Positions 21,776-34,401 are shown, counted from the first letter of the stretch. The stretch is 64,000 nucleotides of DNA from Apoderus coryli (GCA_911728435.2 OU452200.1:32627715-32691714); one strand, 5' to 3'. A program made the numbers and translations. Notes: generated by a model not told the origin, from the sequence alone.

Positions 21776-21835
21776 AGAAATGCGAAACTTGCGTAGATAT
21801 TTAAAAAAGTGTTTTGGTGAAATGTTAAAACGTGT
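21776..21835 (+). other. Diverged 3' half of the 10.9-kb palindromic element
   Basis: TGCGAAACTTGCGTAGATA then TTTAAAAAAGTGTTTTGGTG and AAATGTTAAAACG line up with the GCGAAACGCGCGTCGAGATT ... GTGTTTTGGTGAAGTGG arm at 10951-11030. The core and helix II are not recognisable. Confidence 0.5.
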
Positions 21836-21839
21836 TTTT

Positions 21840-22808
21840 CTATAAACAAATTATTATTATAATTTTTAGTTTACAGCGATAGCGGAAATATTTGCCAATT
21901 TCTGTTTTAATCACATTTTAAACATATTTTGAAATATACAGGATGCATCGAAAAACACATCAGAGTTATGTTTGTAGAATTTTCGAATAGTGTATCAAGG
22001 ATAAAATATACTGAATTGAATATAGAAAGTATTAGATAAATGTTTTAACTCTTTCCTGAACTCTTTCACATCCTCAATGACAGATCAATTTTCGATTCCA
22101 AGATCAAAGTTATGTGTTGCTTCCTACTATAATATCAAAAATTCCTTTGAAAATATTTATTTTTAGCGAAATACGAAATATATTTCCAATATCAATTTCC
22201 AGCCGTTTTCCTGTAATATTTTTATCCAAAATATTTAGAACGAAATTCTAATTCTTATTTTAGAAAAAAAAAAAGAAAATGTCCGTAAAAAGAGAAATAA
22301 TTCAAAGATTTAATGGTATACATTTGTATTATCCTGTATAATTTCTAGCGAAACGTATTGTGCTATAAACCATGATCCATTTTTGTATCGACTTTTAATA
22401 GCTAGATCTAATGTAAGACCATTAAAGAATACACTTCCTCAAATAACAAATCCATTTAGGTATATAGTAAAAAAACTAAAATTACAATAATTATTATTTT
22501 CGAGGATATCCTCATGGTTACTTCCCATAATATGATAATTGCAAAGCAGGAAATGATTTGTCTAAGTGTTAGTATATGTAGCGCAAGTATCTTATGTAAA
22601 TCCTTAGATGGGGTTTTCTCACTGAAGTTTTAAATAACAATTATCAGTTAAATATAAATTATATATTTCATGAAGGTATCCTAGAATGGAACAATCTTAT
22701 ATCCAACTAGAAGAAAACCAGAATTGTACAGTCCCTTCTGAGTTGAACTATGACTTTTTCATATTGTTATTTTGAAGAAATAAGGTAATATAGGTACAAG
22801 TAGTTTTT
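21840..22808. other. Intronic AT-rich DNA, nothing recognised
   Basis: No coding frame or repeat recognised. Confidence 0.4.
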
Positions 22809-22810
22809 AT

Positions 22811-24272
22811 ACTGGGTGTTTTAAAAAGGGGGGTGATTTCACAGGTCATTTTATGAAAAAAAGTTCCAAGATACAAGGTGTCAATATCTGCTTTTTTTTA
22901 ATTAAGTCAAATATGGTTTTACCGATTACTTTGAAATTTGGCATCGTGGTTGCTAGACATAGGGAGGTTACATGGCCCTAACTAGATCAAAATTATTAAG
23001 TCCATTGGTGTTAGGGAGTCAACTTAATACAAATTATTGACAACAAAAATATACACCAGTGACAGTAATTTAATTTCAAAATTGCTTTGAGATGAAGCAA
23101 CTAAAACTACAACTTTTTTATCTCTTGCATTTTTTTCATATGTTTCTTCGTTTACGAGATACAAATTTTAAACATTTTTTCAACATACCAAGAATATTTG
23201 CGTATAATTCAACTAAAAATAACTTTAAAATTTCGAAACAACGTAAAAATAAATAAAATTAACATTTAAGTATACCTAATACCAAAAATTACAAAAACTG
23301 TTGAAAGTGATCAGCTCTAACTCGGAGACATGAATCCAATCTTCTCCTCATTGACTGGCGAACTCTAATGCATTGCCATCAGCGAGTCCATAAATGAAGT
23401 GCATGTCGGTCATCTCGGCAATTGTAAGCGACGTCAACAAATTTGACAGATTCAAAATGATTGGCGCAGTCGAATACCATCAACGATACTGAATTATTCG
23501 CAAATATTTTTGGTATGTTGAATTTTCTTTGGGTTGTGATTCAGAAATTATCATCTATTATGCATTTTTTTATATTTTTTCAAATAATTGTCATTTTTTG
23601 TGCTATCCTTTTACATAAATACGATATACGTTTCGGCAATTTTTTTCTAATTTTGCCTTCTTCAGGTTATTATAATTCAATAAACATAATCATATTTTAC
23701 AATAGACTTTATCTAGTTAAATTTGTTAAATTAATAGTTTCTTTTACACATTAATCATTTTTGTTTTAACCTATTACCTTAAAAATATATACAGGGGACA
23801 TACACACACATTATTCTATCTGGTTATCATGTCTAAAACTTATTTGTATTTGATTTGTCAATTATTGGTAAAATATTACTTTTTTTATTTACATTTTACT
23901 GATATATTTTTTTTTATTGTAATATGTTGGTGTTGATATTATTATCTTACTTATAATATTGGATGATTGATTTTTATTTTGTAAACGAAGTAACATATTA
24001 TGAAAAAAATAAAGATATGAAAAAGTTGTATTTTTGCTTTGTATTGCTTTAAAACAATATTGAAATTAAATTACAGTCAGTGGCGTACATTTTTTTGTCA
24101 ATAATATTTACTCAATTCTCCTCTAACGTCATATAAGCTCCCTATTTCTAGCAACAACGATGCCAAATTACACAACTTTAACACCTTGTATCTTGGAAAC
24201 CATGCATTTCCGGACGTACTTTTTTTCATAAAATGACCTTAAATATTGCTGCGCTTTCCGAAACACCTTGTA
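22811..24272. mobile_element. 1.46-kb fold-back element with ~280-bp inverted arms
   Basis: The left end (ACTGGGTGTTTT, TCATTTTATGAAAAAAAGT, CCAAGATACAAGGTGT, AATTTGGCATCGTGGTTGCT) is repeated inverted at 24070-24272 (ATACAAGGTGTTTCGG on the inverse strand, the same inner words). The middle contains a hammerhead-like motif at 23612-23675. A solo copy of the right arm lies at 37535-37812. No transposase is encoded. Confidence 0.75.
23612..23675 (-). ncRNA. Hammerhead-ribozyme-like motif with a looped helix III
   Basis: On the minus strand: CTGAAGA (inverse of 23659-23665), one extra A, the stem GGCAA/TTGCC around an AT-rich loop, GAAA, then helix III ACG-TATAT-CGT, with GTA as the cleavage triplet. 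Unlike the other copies, helix III has its own 5-base loop, so a one-strand fold is possible. Helix I is weak: a C-T mismatch beside the core, then about four A-T pairs. The extra base before helix II is again non-classical. Confidence 0.45.
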
Positions 24273-24652
24273 TAAACGGAATAATGAAACCAAGTCGTAA
24301 TTATATTTATAAAATATTTTTAACAATAAAAAATTTCCATATTAAATTAAAAAGACACAAATATTGTGAAGATGTTAATGCTGCTAGTAAAATTGTTCTT
24401 CTAGTTTTTCATTGACTTGCTATTTGTAAGTCTATATTTTTTTAAATAAGTGTTCAATCTGGAGTAGTCTAACCTTAGGTTTACTATTCCTTCATCAACT
24501 ACTGACTCTGTAAAATAAGTATCACCGTTATATAGGAAATCCGATAGTCTTCTCAATCATAAACGACCTGTGTGCTCCACTATGCTGATTAAACTGACAA
24601 ATCGCATTTTCTATATAGAGCTTTGCACAGCTGTGAGTTTTTCTTTAAGGCT

Positions 24653-24863
24653 TATTTCTTAATCGATTTGAAAAATTCTTTTTGGATCATAGAGAGAACA
24701 CTTTCACAGAGGTTTATATAGGAATAAAAATAAAATTTCTTAAAAATTTATTTTGAAGTCAATATAAATTGCTAAGATTTTTTTTTTATTCCTATATAAA
24801 CCTCTGTTAAAGTGTTCTCTCTATGATCCAAAAAGAATTTTTCAAATCGATTAAGAAATAAGT
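24653..24863. repeat. ~80-bp-armed hairpin
   Basis: CTTATTTCTTAATCGATTTG, GATCATAGAGAGAACACTTT and AACCTCTG are repeated in inverse order at 24787-24863. The arms surround about 50 bases. Confidence 0.85.
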
Positions 24864-24869
24864 GCACAA

Positions 24870-25416
24870 TCATGAATGCCTTATACCTATATTTTGAGTC
24901 TGATCAAACAGCCACGCAAAATATCAGGAATTTGAGTCACCTGTCTCATTTTTCACACTTATTGATTGAAAATTATTATTAAGTGAGAAAATTATCCGCA
25001 AAATGTTTTATAACGAATGATAATTTTGAGTTTTTCATTCCTTTGACAATGAAAATGCAAGTGAGGTGAGCGACAGTTGAATACCTTACATCAGCCAAGT
25101 CGATCTGAGTTGTGCTAAACTGCAGATAAAGACGCGAAGTAGTTTGTAAAATTACTATTCAAAATATTGAGATTGAATACGTTACTTAATGCCATAGTGA
25201 ATGAAATCTTAGGCATAAGTTTAAATAAATGTACCTAATTACGAATTTTATTTACTTTCACTATTCCACTTATCTTTGGATGAATGCTTGCATTAGTGTA
25301 AACCTATAGTTTTGTTTGAATCTCTTAGATACACAGATATAAGGTTGCCATCTAGAATTTAGGTAGTAATTTTATAGTTTTTAAATTTATCTATCATAGT
25401 TCTTGGGGATAATATA
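24870..25416. other. Intronic AT-rich DNA, nothing recognised
   Basis: No coding frame or repeat recognised. Confidence 0.4.
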
Positions 25417-25417
25417 G

Positions 25418-26653
25418 AGGGTGTCCCAAGATTTGAATTTGCCTCCATTTATGCTATAAAGTGTTGGCTACCTTAAAAACAAAACAAATGAACAACTGAC
25501 AGTTTAGGGTTAGTAAAAATGGAGATAGAACAACGTGTCTTCATTGTTGAACAATATTTCAAAAATAATGAAAGCTGGCGACCACAGTTCGAAAATTTCA
25601 TACAAAATATGGTCGGAATAGTGTTTTAACTTCGTCAACTGTGAAAGGAATAATTAAAAATTTCGGGAGTCAGGATCCGTTGGAGACGCCAAACACACTG
25701 GTCGTCCAAAAACAAGCCGTTCAAATGTCAATATCAAAGCAGTGTGTGTGAGTGTCGGTAACAATCAGGAACCTCAATTCGGCGTCGTGGACAAGAATTG
25801 CAAATTGCAAGAAGCTCTACAGTGTATACTCACTTAATATCTGTGTCTCCATGTTTACAAAATTCAACTAACACAATAGCTCAAGCCTAATGACCATGCA
25901 CAGCGAAGAGAGTTTGCAGAATGGATTATTCAGCATCAACAAATCATCATCCGAAAGGACGAAACACATTTTCACCTTGATGGGTTTGTTAATCGCCAAA
26001 ACTGCCGCATTTGGGGTTCTGCGAACCCAAATGTGATTGTCGAAAAACCAATGCATCTACAACGTGTCACTATTTGTGTGGATTTTGGGATAGAGGCATA
26101 ATTGGACCATACTTTTTTGAAAATGAGGCCAAGCAGACTGTTACTAGTGCTCGATATAGCGACATGATAACACAGTTTTTTTTTGCCGAAATTGGATGAT
26201 ATTTATGTGGTCAATATGTGATTTCAACAAGACGGTGCCACATGCCATACAGCCCGTGAAACACTTCAATTACTGCATGAGACATTTCCAGGTCGTGTAC
26301 TCTCTCGTTTCGGTGATCAGAATTGCACCCCGGATAAGTGATTCAAAACCATTAGATTTATTTTTATAGGGTTATTTAAAATCACAGGTCTATGTCAAGA
26401 AGCCCACAACCACGCGTGCATTAAAAGAGGAGATTCAACGCTGCATCAACGAAATTCAGCCACATTTATGCAAAATGGTCATGGAAAATTTCGATAAACG
26501 AGTGCGTATGTGTATGCAAAGCGTGGAGGCCATTTGCCCGATGTGTTATCCATAAATATCTCTATCCCTTGATTCAATAAAAGCTTACAATCAAAAGACT
26601 GAAAACTGTGTTTTCTAATTAATTCAAATCTTGCGTTAATTTTGGGACACCTT
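25418..26653 (+). mobile_element. DD41D (rosa-like) Tc1/mariner-superfamily element
   Basis: The left end AGGGTGTCCCAAGATTTGAA and the inverted right end AGGTGTCCCAAAATTAACGC plus AAGATTTGAATT share a terminal repeat with a small insertion. A clean TA duplication is no longer visible. Confidence 0.75.
25519..26555 (+). pseudogene. Degenerate DD41D transposase
   Basis: From ATG at 25519, frames encode an N-terminal helix region (EIEQRVFIVEQYF), a GDAKHTGRPK-like hinge, KDETHFHLDGFVNRQNCRIW with the first catalytic Asp at 25958-25960, then FQQDGATCHTARETLQLLHE with the second Asp. The stretch with the third Asp (consensus RS.DLTP.DFFLWGYLK) is scrambled near 26325-26380. The C-terminus (EEIQRCINEIQPHLCKMVME) ends at 26555. 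Several frameshifts and stops make it dead. In intact relatives the second and third Asp are 41 residues apart, which the copy at 56.8 kb shows directly. Confidence 0.85.
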
Positions 26654-26784
26654 TTTTGAGAAAACAGAGAAAGTTTTGCGAATTAAAAAACATTTTTAAA
26701 AGATGTATAAATCGAAAAACTAAGTTATGTAAAGTCCAAAATTTTTCAAATATCGATTATTCTAAAATATTTTTTGTCCTAATA

Positions 26785-27125
26785 CGAGGGTGCAAACACT
26801 GGTGAATTGCACCGAGGAAGGCTTAGATGGCTCTCTCATGGATATAGTTTTCTGGGATTTGGGGGCAAAAATGTATCATTTCGGCTAAGAACTGCTAACT
26901 CATCCACCATATTCTCCAGTTTTAGCCTCCTCCGACTATTTCCCATTTCCAAACCTGAAGAAATGTCTGGGTGGTAGAAAATTAGGTTGGAATCGCTGAA
27001 AAAAAGCTTATTTTGAGAGCTTTGATAAATCCTTGTATTTATAAGTATCAAGCTAAAAGGTTTTTTGCTAAAAAAAAAAATGGTTTCCTTTAAACGTCAC
27101 ATACTTCCTTATAAAACCACCCTCG
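26785..27125 (+). mobile_element. 341-bp internally deleted mariner
   Basis: CGAGGGTG at 26785 and its inverse CACCCTCG at 27118-27125 are flanked by TA. Between them a plus-strand fragment reads LLTHPPYSPVLASSDYFPFP then NLKKCLGGRK (26892-26985), the third-Asp region of an irritans-type DD34D transposase. The rest of the gene has been deleted, leaving a MITE-like derivative with its coding scar. Confidence 0.8.
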
Positions 27126-27129
27126 TACA

Positions 27130-28735
27130 TACCTACATATTTTCAGATTTTGATTGTTTTTGATAGCTTTAATTAATTTTGATTATGCGTCTAAATAAAG
27201 TGAAATTGGTCTCAGGTTTAATAGAATATTGATTTATTTCAAAACATCAATAAAAATTTAATTAACGTTTATGATAACGGTCTAGAATTTTGGTAGATAT
27301 TTACGTAAGAACATTCTGTTCTCTAAAAGGAAATGAATGAAATCAATTTCACATAAATAATATATGTAATTCAATTAATTAGCACAGTTTTTACACGGTT
27401 TTTTTCTATTCCAAACAATTATATGCATTTTAATTCATCTAACTACAAATAATATACTCCACGTTTATTAATATTGTAATAATAAGAATGGTTAATAACA
27501 TGTTAGAGTAAAAAAAAGTTTTAATAATAAAATAAAATGCTCTATTTCACACTGACTATTGCATGATAAAGCGGGCGTTCTATTATACTTGTATCCATGC
27601 GTTATATTGTGTATGTACGTACGGCGATTGAATTAGAATAGATTATAACTTAATTTCGCTTTCATCTAAACAGAAAATAAGAGCAGAAAAAGTTATGAAC
27701 ATAAAATAATAATAAATAAAATATATTTACGCCCGCTATGTAAAATAATACATATATTTATAAAATCAAAATAAAATTACAATGTAATAAAAAACATTCA
27801 CCTATATATAATGTAACGTTCTAAATCGTGGGGTAACAATTAAGTAATAGTTTGAAATCTTAAATAGCAGTTTTGTAGTAGCGTATTGAATTTATGTAAT
27901 GTTTTGTTCTTTATCATTTCGTATATTCACCGTAAATAAAATTAAATAAAGCACTCTCTTCTGAATTACCTAGGGATAATTCTAATTAAATAACCACATC
28001 TGACAACAAACCAAGCTAATTTAACTGCGCTTTAATTTTTGACTGTTTTTTTTTATCGAAGGCAACATATTGGATTAATTTTTTTGTGCATTGTATCTTT
28101 AAAAATGACCCAACATTTTTGCAGATTTCATTGTTATGAACGAAAAATATATCAATTTCCATGTAAGCGATTTAGATTTGCAACTAATGGACAAAGATTC
28201 TCACTGTAAAAGCCTGACGTAACTGCTTTTTCCAAACTCAGAGAATATCACAAAAATTTGAACGCGCTCTAATATTGAATATCAGGAGGAATCTTAACGG
28301 ATTCTACAAATTATAATAAGCTAAATTATCGAATTGGATACGATACCGATGGCTTTTACTCCAACCTGGTATTAGAAATACATTTTTTAAATTTTAAAAA
28401 TAACAAAACACTTTTCGAGCATAATTTTTACGAAAAATCGTGTTTACCTTATTATTGCAGAGCGAGAAACGAAAAAAGGTATCTTATAGTACCATTTTCG
28501 GGTTTTCACTCATTCGGGTGATAACCTATATAGGTTTAAAGGTTTGCTTGAATAGGCTGTATCATAAATTAAGCGCAATGACTTCGTAACACACTATCTG
28601 TCCAAAGCCAATAAAAAAATTAAAGAGGACATTTTTTTAATGTGACGAAAAAACAGAATAGTGTCTGTGCGCATGAGAAGCGAGAAAAACATTTCTGGTT
28701 ATACATTTGTCCTTTTAAGGTGAAATAGATGAGCT
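27130..28735. other. Intronic AT-rich DNA, nothing recognised
   Basis: No coding frame or repeat recognised. Confidence 0.4.
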
Positions 28736-28849
28736 ATGAATGAAAATGATCATCTTTACACTCAAAAAGCTGTTAAAAATGTATCTGGTCCCTTTAAGTG
28801 TTATATTGTTAATGTATAAATATAATATATATAGGGGTTATCTTGTTAA

Positions 28850-28961
28850 TGTGGAGGAAAGCATTAGAATTAGGAACGCAAGTAGATTTTGGTCATATAT
28901 GCAGTCTAGAAAAGGGGGAACAAGGATTCCGGGATTAATGTTTAATGGGGATGACAGTTAG
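28850..28961 (+). pseudogene. Non-LTR retrotransposon fragment between EN and RT domains
   Basis: The frame reads RIRNASRFWSYMQSRKGGTR then IPGLMFNGDDS and a stop, matching the conserved 'NPkkFWsYvkskr....iPs.m.yng' linker between endonuclease and reverse transcriptase in jockey/CR1-like ORF2. About 35 residues are recognisable; the same frame runs open upstream to 28740, but that part is not convincing. Confidence 0.55.
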
Positions 28962-28964
28962 TGT

Positions 28965-31668
28965 CACGATAAAAATATGAAAATATAGGGAGATAGATAG
29001 AAGTATGAGAATATCAATTTAAGGGAAAAATAAATATAGATTACAGAAAAGAGGTTGATATTTATTGATTGAATTCTTTTGGTTTCAATAATTTACTCGC
29101 TTGGCTTGTAGACCTACTCGAGAATTGCAACTTTTTGAGTAATTAGGAGACTAGTGAAAATTATACAATATCTACAGTTTCCAAGCCTTTCGACGCCTCT
29201 GTCAATTATTTATATTACTACGATGCGGAGATAGATTTTAAAGTGAGTGTAATAATTATTCTACTGTGACTGAGGGTTATTTAAATTTTCAGGGATACAA
29301 TTTTACATTCACAAACCGTTTCAAATTCGTTCATTAGTATGATTAATGTTTGAAGTGTGTCTTTTTCAACTAGAATTAATATTGCTATGTTCACTTCCTT
29401 AATCTTTATAGAAGGAGCAAATAGTAAGAAGTAAAAGTTATGCAGCTCTAAAATAAACAATTCTGCGTTGATATACAGGGTTAACAGAAAGAACGGAAAC
29501 CCTTTACAATTTTCAAAACCAACATAAAACTCAAATTTATTCAGTTAAAAATACCATGCTATTGCGAACAGAATTGAATTACATGAATTTATTTATTATG
29601 AATTAATATTGTCACGAATGCAAAGGGATTTTTAACCAACATTTAAGTCCTGTTGGACCATGTTAGAAAGAAAGAAATACCGATGTTAGAGTCATGAAGT
29701 TGTATAAACTTTGATGAACTTTTATAAGTTATTAATTAGCGTAAAATACCTAGTTCGACCGGAAGCAATAATTGTATTACAATATACCGGGTGTGACAGT
29801 ATCTCAATTAAAGCAATAAGATAAAATGCAAACGCAGCAAAACTGACGACCACATCTAGGCTCTCGTTGCTAGATTGGTATTTTAAACTTGATAAATCGA
29901 AATCATTTTTGGATAATAATATTCCTACAGCTTTATTATGATTGATCGTCTTCGGTTATAAAGGACAAGAAAATCGCAAAAGTGATTTAATTTAAAAACG
30001 GATTATTACTTTATGAGAAATAATTGTAAATAGTTGTATCCTAGACCAAATAGTAAAAGCATATGAAAGTATGAAGTATTGCCATCTGAACCTATGTGTA
30101 TCTTGCCTATGTGACTTTATATTTTAGTAAAAATCATGTTATTTGAATTCTAACATTCTAATTCATATTCTCTTCAAATTGAACTTCAATCTTTTTAAAT
30201 ATTTTTCGTAACTTTATCTGTTGTTTTTAATGCCTCCATAGATCACGTTAAAACCAAATGTGATGAGCCATGCGGTCATTTTGGAATGTATATCGGTGAT
30301 TAATACTTAATATTTGTGATCAAATATCTGGAGGTATTACAAATGGCAAACAGCAATTTATTTGTGAATTATAAAGAAATTAGTGCTTTGGAGTTCAGTA
30401 GGACAAATCCAGCCTGGCAAGTTCATTCATGAGTGTGTGTGACAGTGCTTTATTTTATATTCTATATCAGTTATTAAATTCAAAGTATTAAAATATTAGA
30501 TTAGGTATATGTTTTTTCTATAAAATTATAATAATATTGCACTCAACAGAGTGAAATTCATCTTTTTTAGTTTCACCTTTTAACATATTTTGGAACCGTC
30601 AGAATACCCTCATTTGAGATGTTGTCGATAAAAATATTTGACTGTCATTTATGAATTGTTTAAAAAATTTTAAATAAAAAAGGCTAGGTATTCTGTATAA
30701 TATGTTAATGCAGCTGGAAGCAGACGAATGATGCTCTTTTTAAATACGATTGTTTTGATTTTCATTGAATACCATAACGATTTTTTTAGCCAAGTCATTT
30801 ATTTATTTTATTTGTTGTTTTCTAATTATTTTTCAATTTTATTTGATTATTACCTATTTACCTAATAGTATATAGTATGATGCTCACCTTGATTTAATAA
30901 ACTATCTGTCAAGCATATGTTATTATACCATTAAAATTAATACTGAGTCAAGTCCTTTGATTCATTCATATTATATGTAATTATTTTACATATGTTTGTA
31001 AATTATATTTATTTATAGTTAGAAGAAAAAACCGCAGTAATTATTATGTAATTTGCCTTGAAAATTTACCGGGAATTCTATCTATTGATCCTCCACTTGT
31101 AAACTTAATTGACAATTAATTGAAAAATGATTAAACTGTAGGCGGAAAGGAAGTAGATATTCAGTTTCATTGTCATATTTTGCCGAACTTTAATTTCGTA
31201 ACTACAAAGAAAAAGCAACAGGTATTTGATTAATTTCTAGCTAAATATAGGGTTGTACTGTTGAATTTACCACATTGTAGATTCAAAAATATAGACATAA
31301 AATTTAAGCAGAATATTTCAAACAAGAACACAGACCTAAGTAATTATTAATAGTCTTGACTTGTACTTGATAAAAATTCAAATTAAACTTTAATTTTGTA
31401 AAAATTTCCTTAAACTATAGGTACGTTAAAACCTAATTAAATCAGTTTGTTTTAAGAATAATTTGTTGTAGATTTTTCTTTCCTATAAATATCTGGTTTA
31501 ATTATGCAATAAAAATATATAAATGTTCATGCGTTCGCACTATCAGCTGTACTAAACTGTTATGTAAGTCGTTTGGTAGGACGATGTTTTCTCAGTGAGT
31601 GACTCACAGCAACCGAAGTGTCACCAATTTCTATGAGGATCTTTATTCCACAAGAACTATTAATTTTT
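28965..31668. other. Intronic AT-rich DNA, nothing recognised
   Basis: A TACAGGGTTAACAGAAAG motif at about 29476 may be a solo transposon end. Nothing else recognised. Confidence 0.4.
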
Positions 31669-31671
31669 TAT

Positions 31672-31760
31672 ATAGAATAGAATAGAAACGTCTTTATTTT
31701 TAACTCGGCGAAGGGCAGCAAAGCTGTTAACCGAGCATGTATGTTTTACAATACATCATT
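31672..31760 (-). mobile_element. LINE 3' end with (TTCTA)n-like tail
   Basis: On the minus strand, CCTTCGCCGAGTTAAAAATA then AAGACGTTTC and TATTCTATTCTATA: an AATAAAG-type 3' terminus followed by a short repeated tail, as in insect non-LTR elements. No coding part is attached. Confidence 0.5.
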
Positions 31761-31855
31761 ATTCATAACACTAAGCATATAATAATACATTCATAACAAT
31801 AAGCATACAATAATACAGTAAACTACAACTAAAGTAAACTACAACTAAAACTAAA
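31760..31855. repeat. Short tandem repeats
   Basis: A ~28-bp unit (TAAGCATATAATAATACATT, TAAGCATACAATAATACAGT) occurs twice, then a 16-bp unit GTAAACTACAACTAAA twice. Confidence 0.75.
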
Positions 31856-31899
31856 GAGACCCACTCCCCATATAAAATTAAAATGACATAAATATATTA

Positions 31900-33045
31900 G
31901 AAAATTAACCCCATTATCCACTATTAAAGAGCAATCGATCCTTTAACTTTTTTTTAACTTTTTTTTTTGGTTGTATGTATGGTTAGCTTATTTCATATTG
32001 CTTGACCAACATCGCTAATATTTCTGCTTTGTAGTCGTGTATTTACTTCTACTTCTGTTACCTAGTTGTTGATTAGTCCCCCTAGTTTCGTCATAGAATA
32101 ATAACTATAGATAAGAAGGGTCAGTAGACGCTAAAAACGGCATCGACTCGTCGCAATCCCAGCTACATTTCTGGCCCGCTACTATGTTATACTATATCTA
32201 TATATACCATAAGATACTATACTACAATTATAAGTGCGGCGAATTGCTTTGTCGACAGAGAGACAAAACGTTCCGACACGAAGTGAAGTAACTGTATATT
32301 AAACTGTGGTTTCGAACGTCACTTAGTTTCGCTCTATCTATTACAGTTTAGGCTGTACAGTATAAAAACATCGAAATTTGCCCACCCTGCATGTAGATGA
32401 AAAAACCAAGTTATCTATTACATGATTTGCACTTTTAGTGCTTAATTTATCCAAATTTAAATAGATTTGATGCGTAAATCTCTTTGTTTGGTTCTGCTGT
32501 GCATCAATGTCACTCAGTAATTCCTCATAATCTGGTTTTGTTCAATGATTTAATAATTACCACGCCTCTGTCTGTCAACAAACCTGCAGTCTAAAAAAAT
32601 ACATAAATGTAAAAGTAAAATTTGTAATTATTATAACTGAATTAGTTTTAGATCTCTTTCAAGTTTACGACGTATGCTTTTAAAGATATATATGGTAGAT
32701 ATTTAATTTTCTTGTATTGAAATTATACACGTTTAAACAAATAGACTCACTTTCTTTACCCATCTGTTGTTTTCACTGGTTGCATCAATTATTTACAGTT
32801 TATTTTATGTGCTATTTTATTATTATATTAAAAATCAGTTATGATTGCAATTAACTTATTAGAAACAAATGGATAATTTGTTCAAATGTTATTTAACGTA
32901 GCATACAATTTAATTACTGATTTTTGCTTCCTAAAGACCTCCCATCAATAATGCGGTTCCCATCTAAATAAAATTAACGAAATGAGAAAAGTCCGCGACA
33001 GAATAATTTTATTTTTCTACTTAATCTTTGTTTAACTCGATACAT
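31900..33045. other. Intronic DNA, nothing recognised
   Basis: Contains a small GC-richer island at about 32130-32180. No coding frame or repeat recognised. Confidence 0.4.
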
Positions 33046-33119
33046 TTAGGGTGTTTCTAATTTTTGTATTCCTTCTATAATAATATTCCTTAAGGTCCCC
33101 AAAATAAACGTTATTTTCC

Positions 33120-34048
33120 ACTATGACCTCTTCATTTGACCCGAATCTTCTGCCACCCCGCCATTACTTCAGGTTTGGAAACAGGAAATAGTTGGAGGGC
33201 GCTAAGTATGGAGAATATGGTGGATGAGGTAGCAGTTCAACACTTTTCTTCGCTAAATGCGATCGTTTCTGCTTGAAAACTATTCTAATCTATTCAACAG
33301 CTATGAACAATATTATCTGGTCATCGTTTTACCCTTTCCAAAGTCGGTAATCGATATGAATGACATCACGCGAATCCCAGGAAACTGTGGCCATGACTTT
33401 GTTGGCCACCCGTAGAAACCTATTGTTTCGATTGTGGCTCTAGTGCGGAGTCATCTATGTCTCATGGTAACTAAACGGTGCAAAAACTCGTTTGCATTGT
33501 GGCTGAACAAACACTCCTTGGAAGTGGTCACACGGTTGTGTTTATGGTCAATCGTGAGTAATTGCGGCAGCCATCGCGCAGACATTATTTTCATATCCAA
33601 ATATTCATGCAAAATGTGATGCCCCGCTCAGTTGACATGCCTACAGCCTCAGATAACTCGATTTCTGCCGTAACGACTTCAGTAACATATAACAGCATAG
33701 TTATTTTAGCTTTAGTTATTTTATATAACAGCATAGAATGATCACTTTGCCGTGAAACTTTATTTTCGTTTGATCAAAGCGTTGCCGACTGCAGCTGCAA
33801 GCAATAATCGGATTTGAAATTACGAGATATATTAAGATGATAACATGATGATAATGAAAACATTTTTTTAAATGCTCTAAAGAATCGGAATGGGGGTTGG
33901 ATTCCTGGCATTTCCAGAATTCTGATCTGCCCCAAAAATTTTTCTAAACAGTCTTGGTTGAACGTTCAGCGGCCACAACGGAACTCAGTAAACCACTTTT
34001 TAATCATTGAAATGGACGGTGCAGAGTCCCCATCGCACCGAACATATA
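33120..34048 (-). pseudogene. Rotted mariner transposase (irritans-like)
   Basis: Read on the minus strand from 34047: GDSAPSISMIKKWFTEFRCG (HTH), then after an interruption ELSEAVGMSTERG and NYSRLTIN (about 33670-33555), the expected second HTH. Next comes NEFLHRLVTM (about 33480), the position where the first-Asp motif should follow, then RSHLAKKK-like and HPPYSP-like remains (33270-33220) and a PNLKKW..G-like stretch at 33180. Many frameshifts and stops break the frame, and the second-Asp HQDNA motif is gone. The repeat at 33725-33957 sits inside it. Confidence 0.65.
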
Positions 34049-34400
34049 ACTGCATAGAAGGATCACTTTGCGCGGTCCTTTATTTTCGTTCGATCAAAAC
34101 CTAGCGAACTGCAGCTGCAAGCAGTAAACGAATTTGAAATTACGAGGCCAAACCGGGGACTTGATTATTTAACCGATATAAGTCTGTTATACGAGGGCTA
34201 CACTGAAACGTTAAGATTTTGTGTACATGACAAAATTTAAAAGTAATAAAACTAAAATGGTGTTTAAAATATCGAAATATCGTAAGACATGATAATGAAA
34301 ACATTTTTTTAAATGCTTACAGAATTGGAATTGGTGTCGGATACCTGGCATTTCCAGAACAGTTTTGATTTGCCCCAAACAAATTTTCTAAACAGTCTTG
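33725..34400. repeat. Direct repeat pair around the mariner N-terminus
   Basis: 33725-33830 matches 34047-34150 (GACTGCAGCTGCAAGCA..., GGATCACTTTGC versus TGATCACTTTGC), and 33843-33957 matches 34286-34400 (AATGAAAACATTTTTTTAAA, CTGGCATTTCCAGAA, TTCTAAACAGTCTTG). The second copy carries about 135 extra bases with TACGAGGGCTACACTGAAAC, which looks like another mariner TIR. Confidence 0.75.
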
Positions 34401-34401
34401 C

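Noticed and set aside
23461..23754. Plus-strand frame of 97 codons, very hydrophobic
   Set aside because: AT-rich sequence overlying the hammerhead-like motif in a fold-back; hydrophobicity follows from T-richness.
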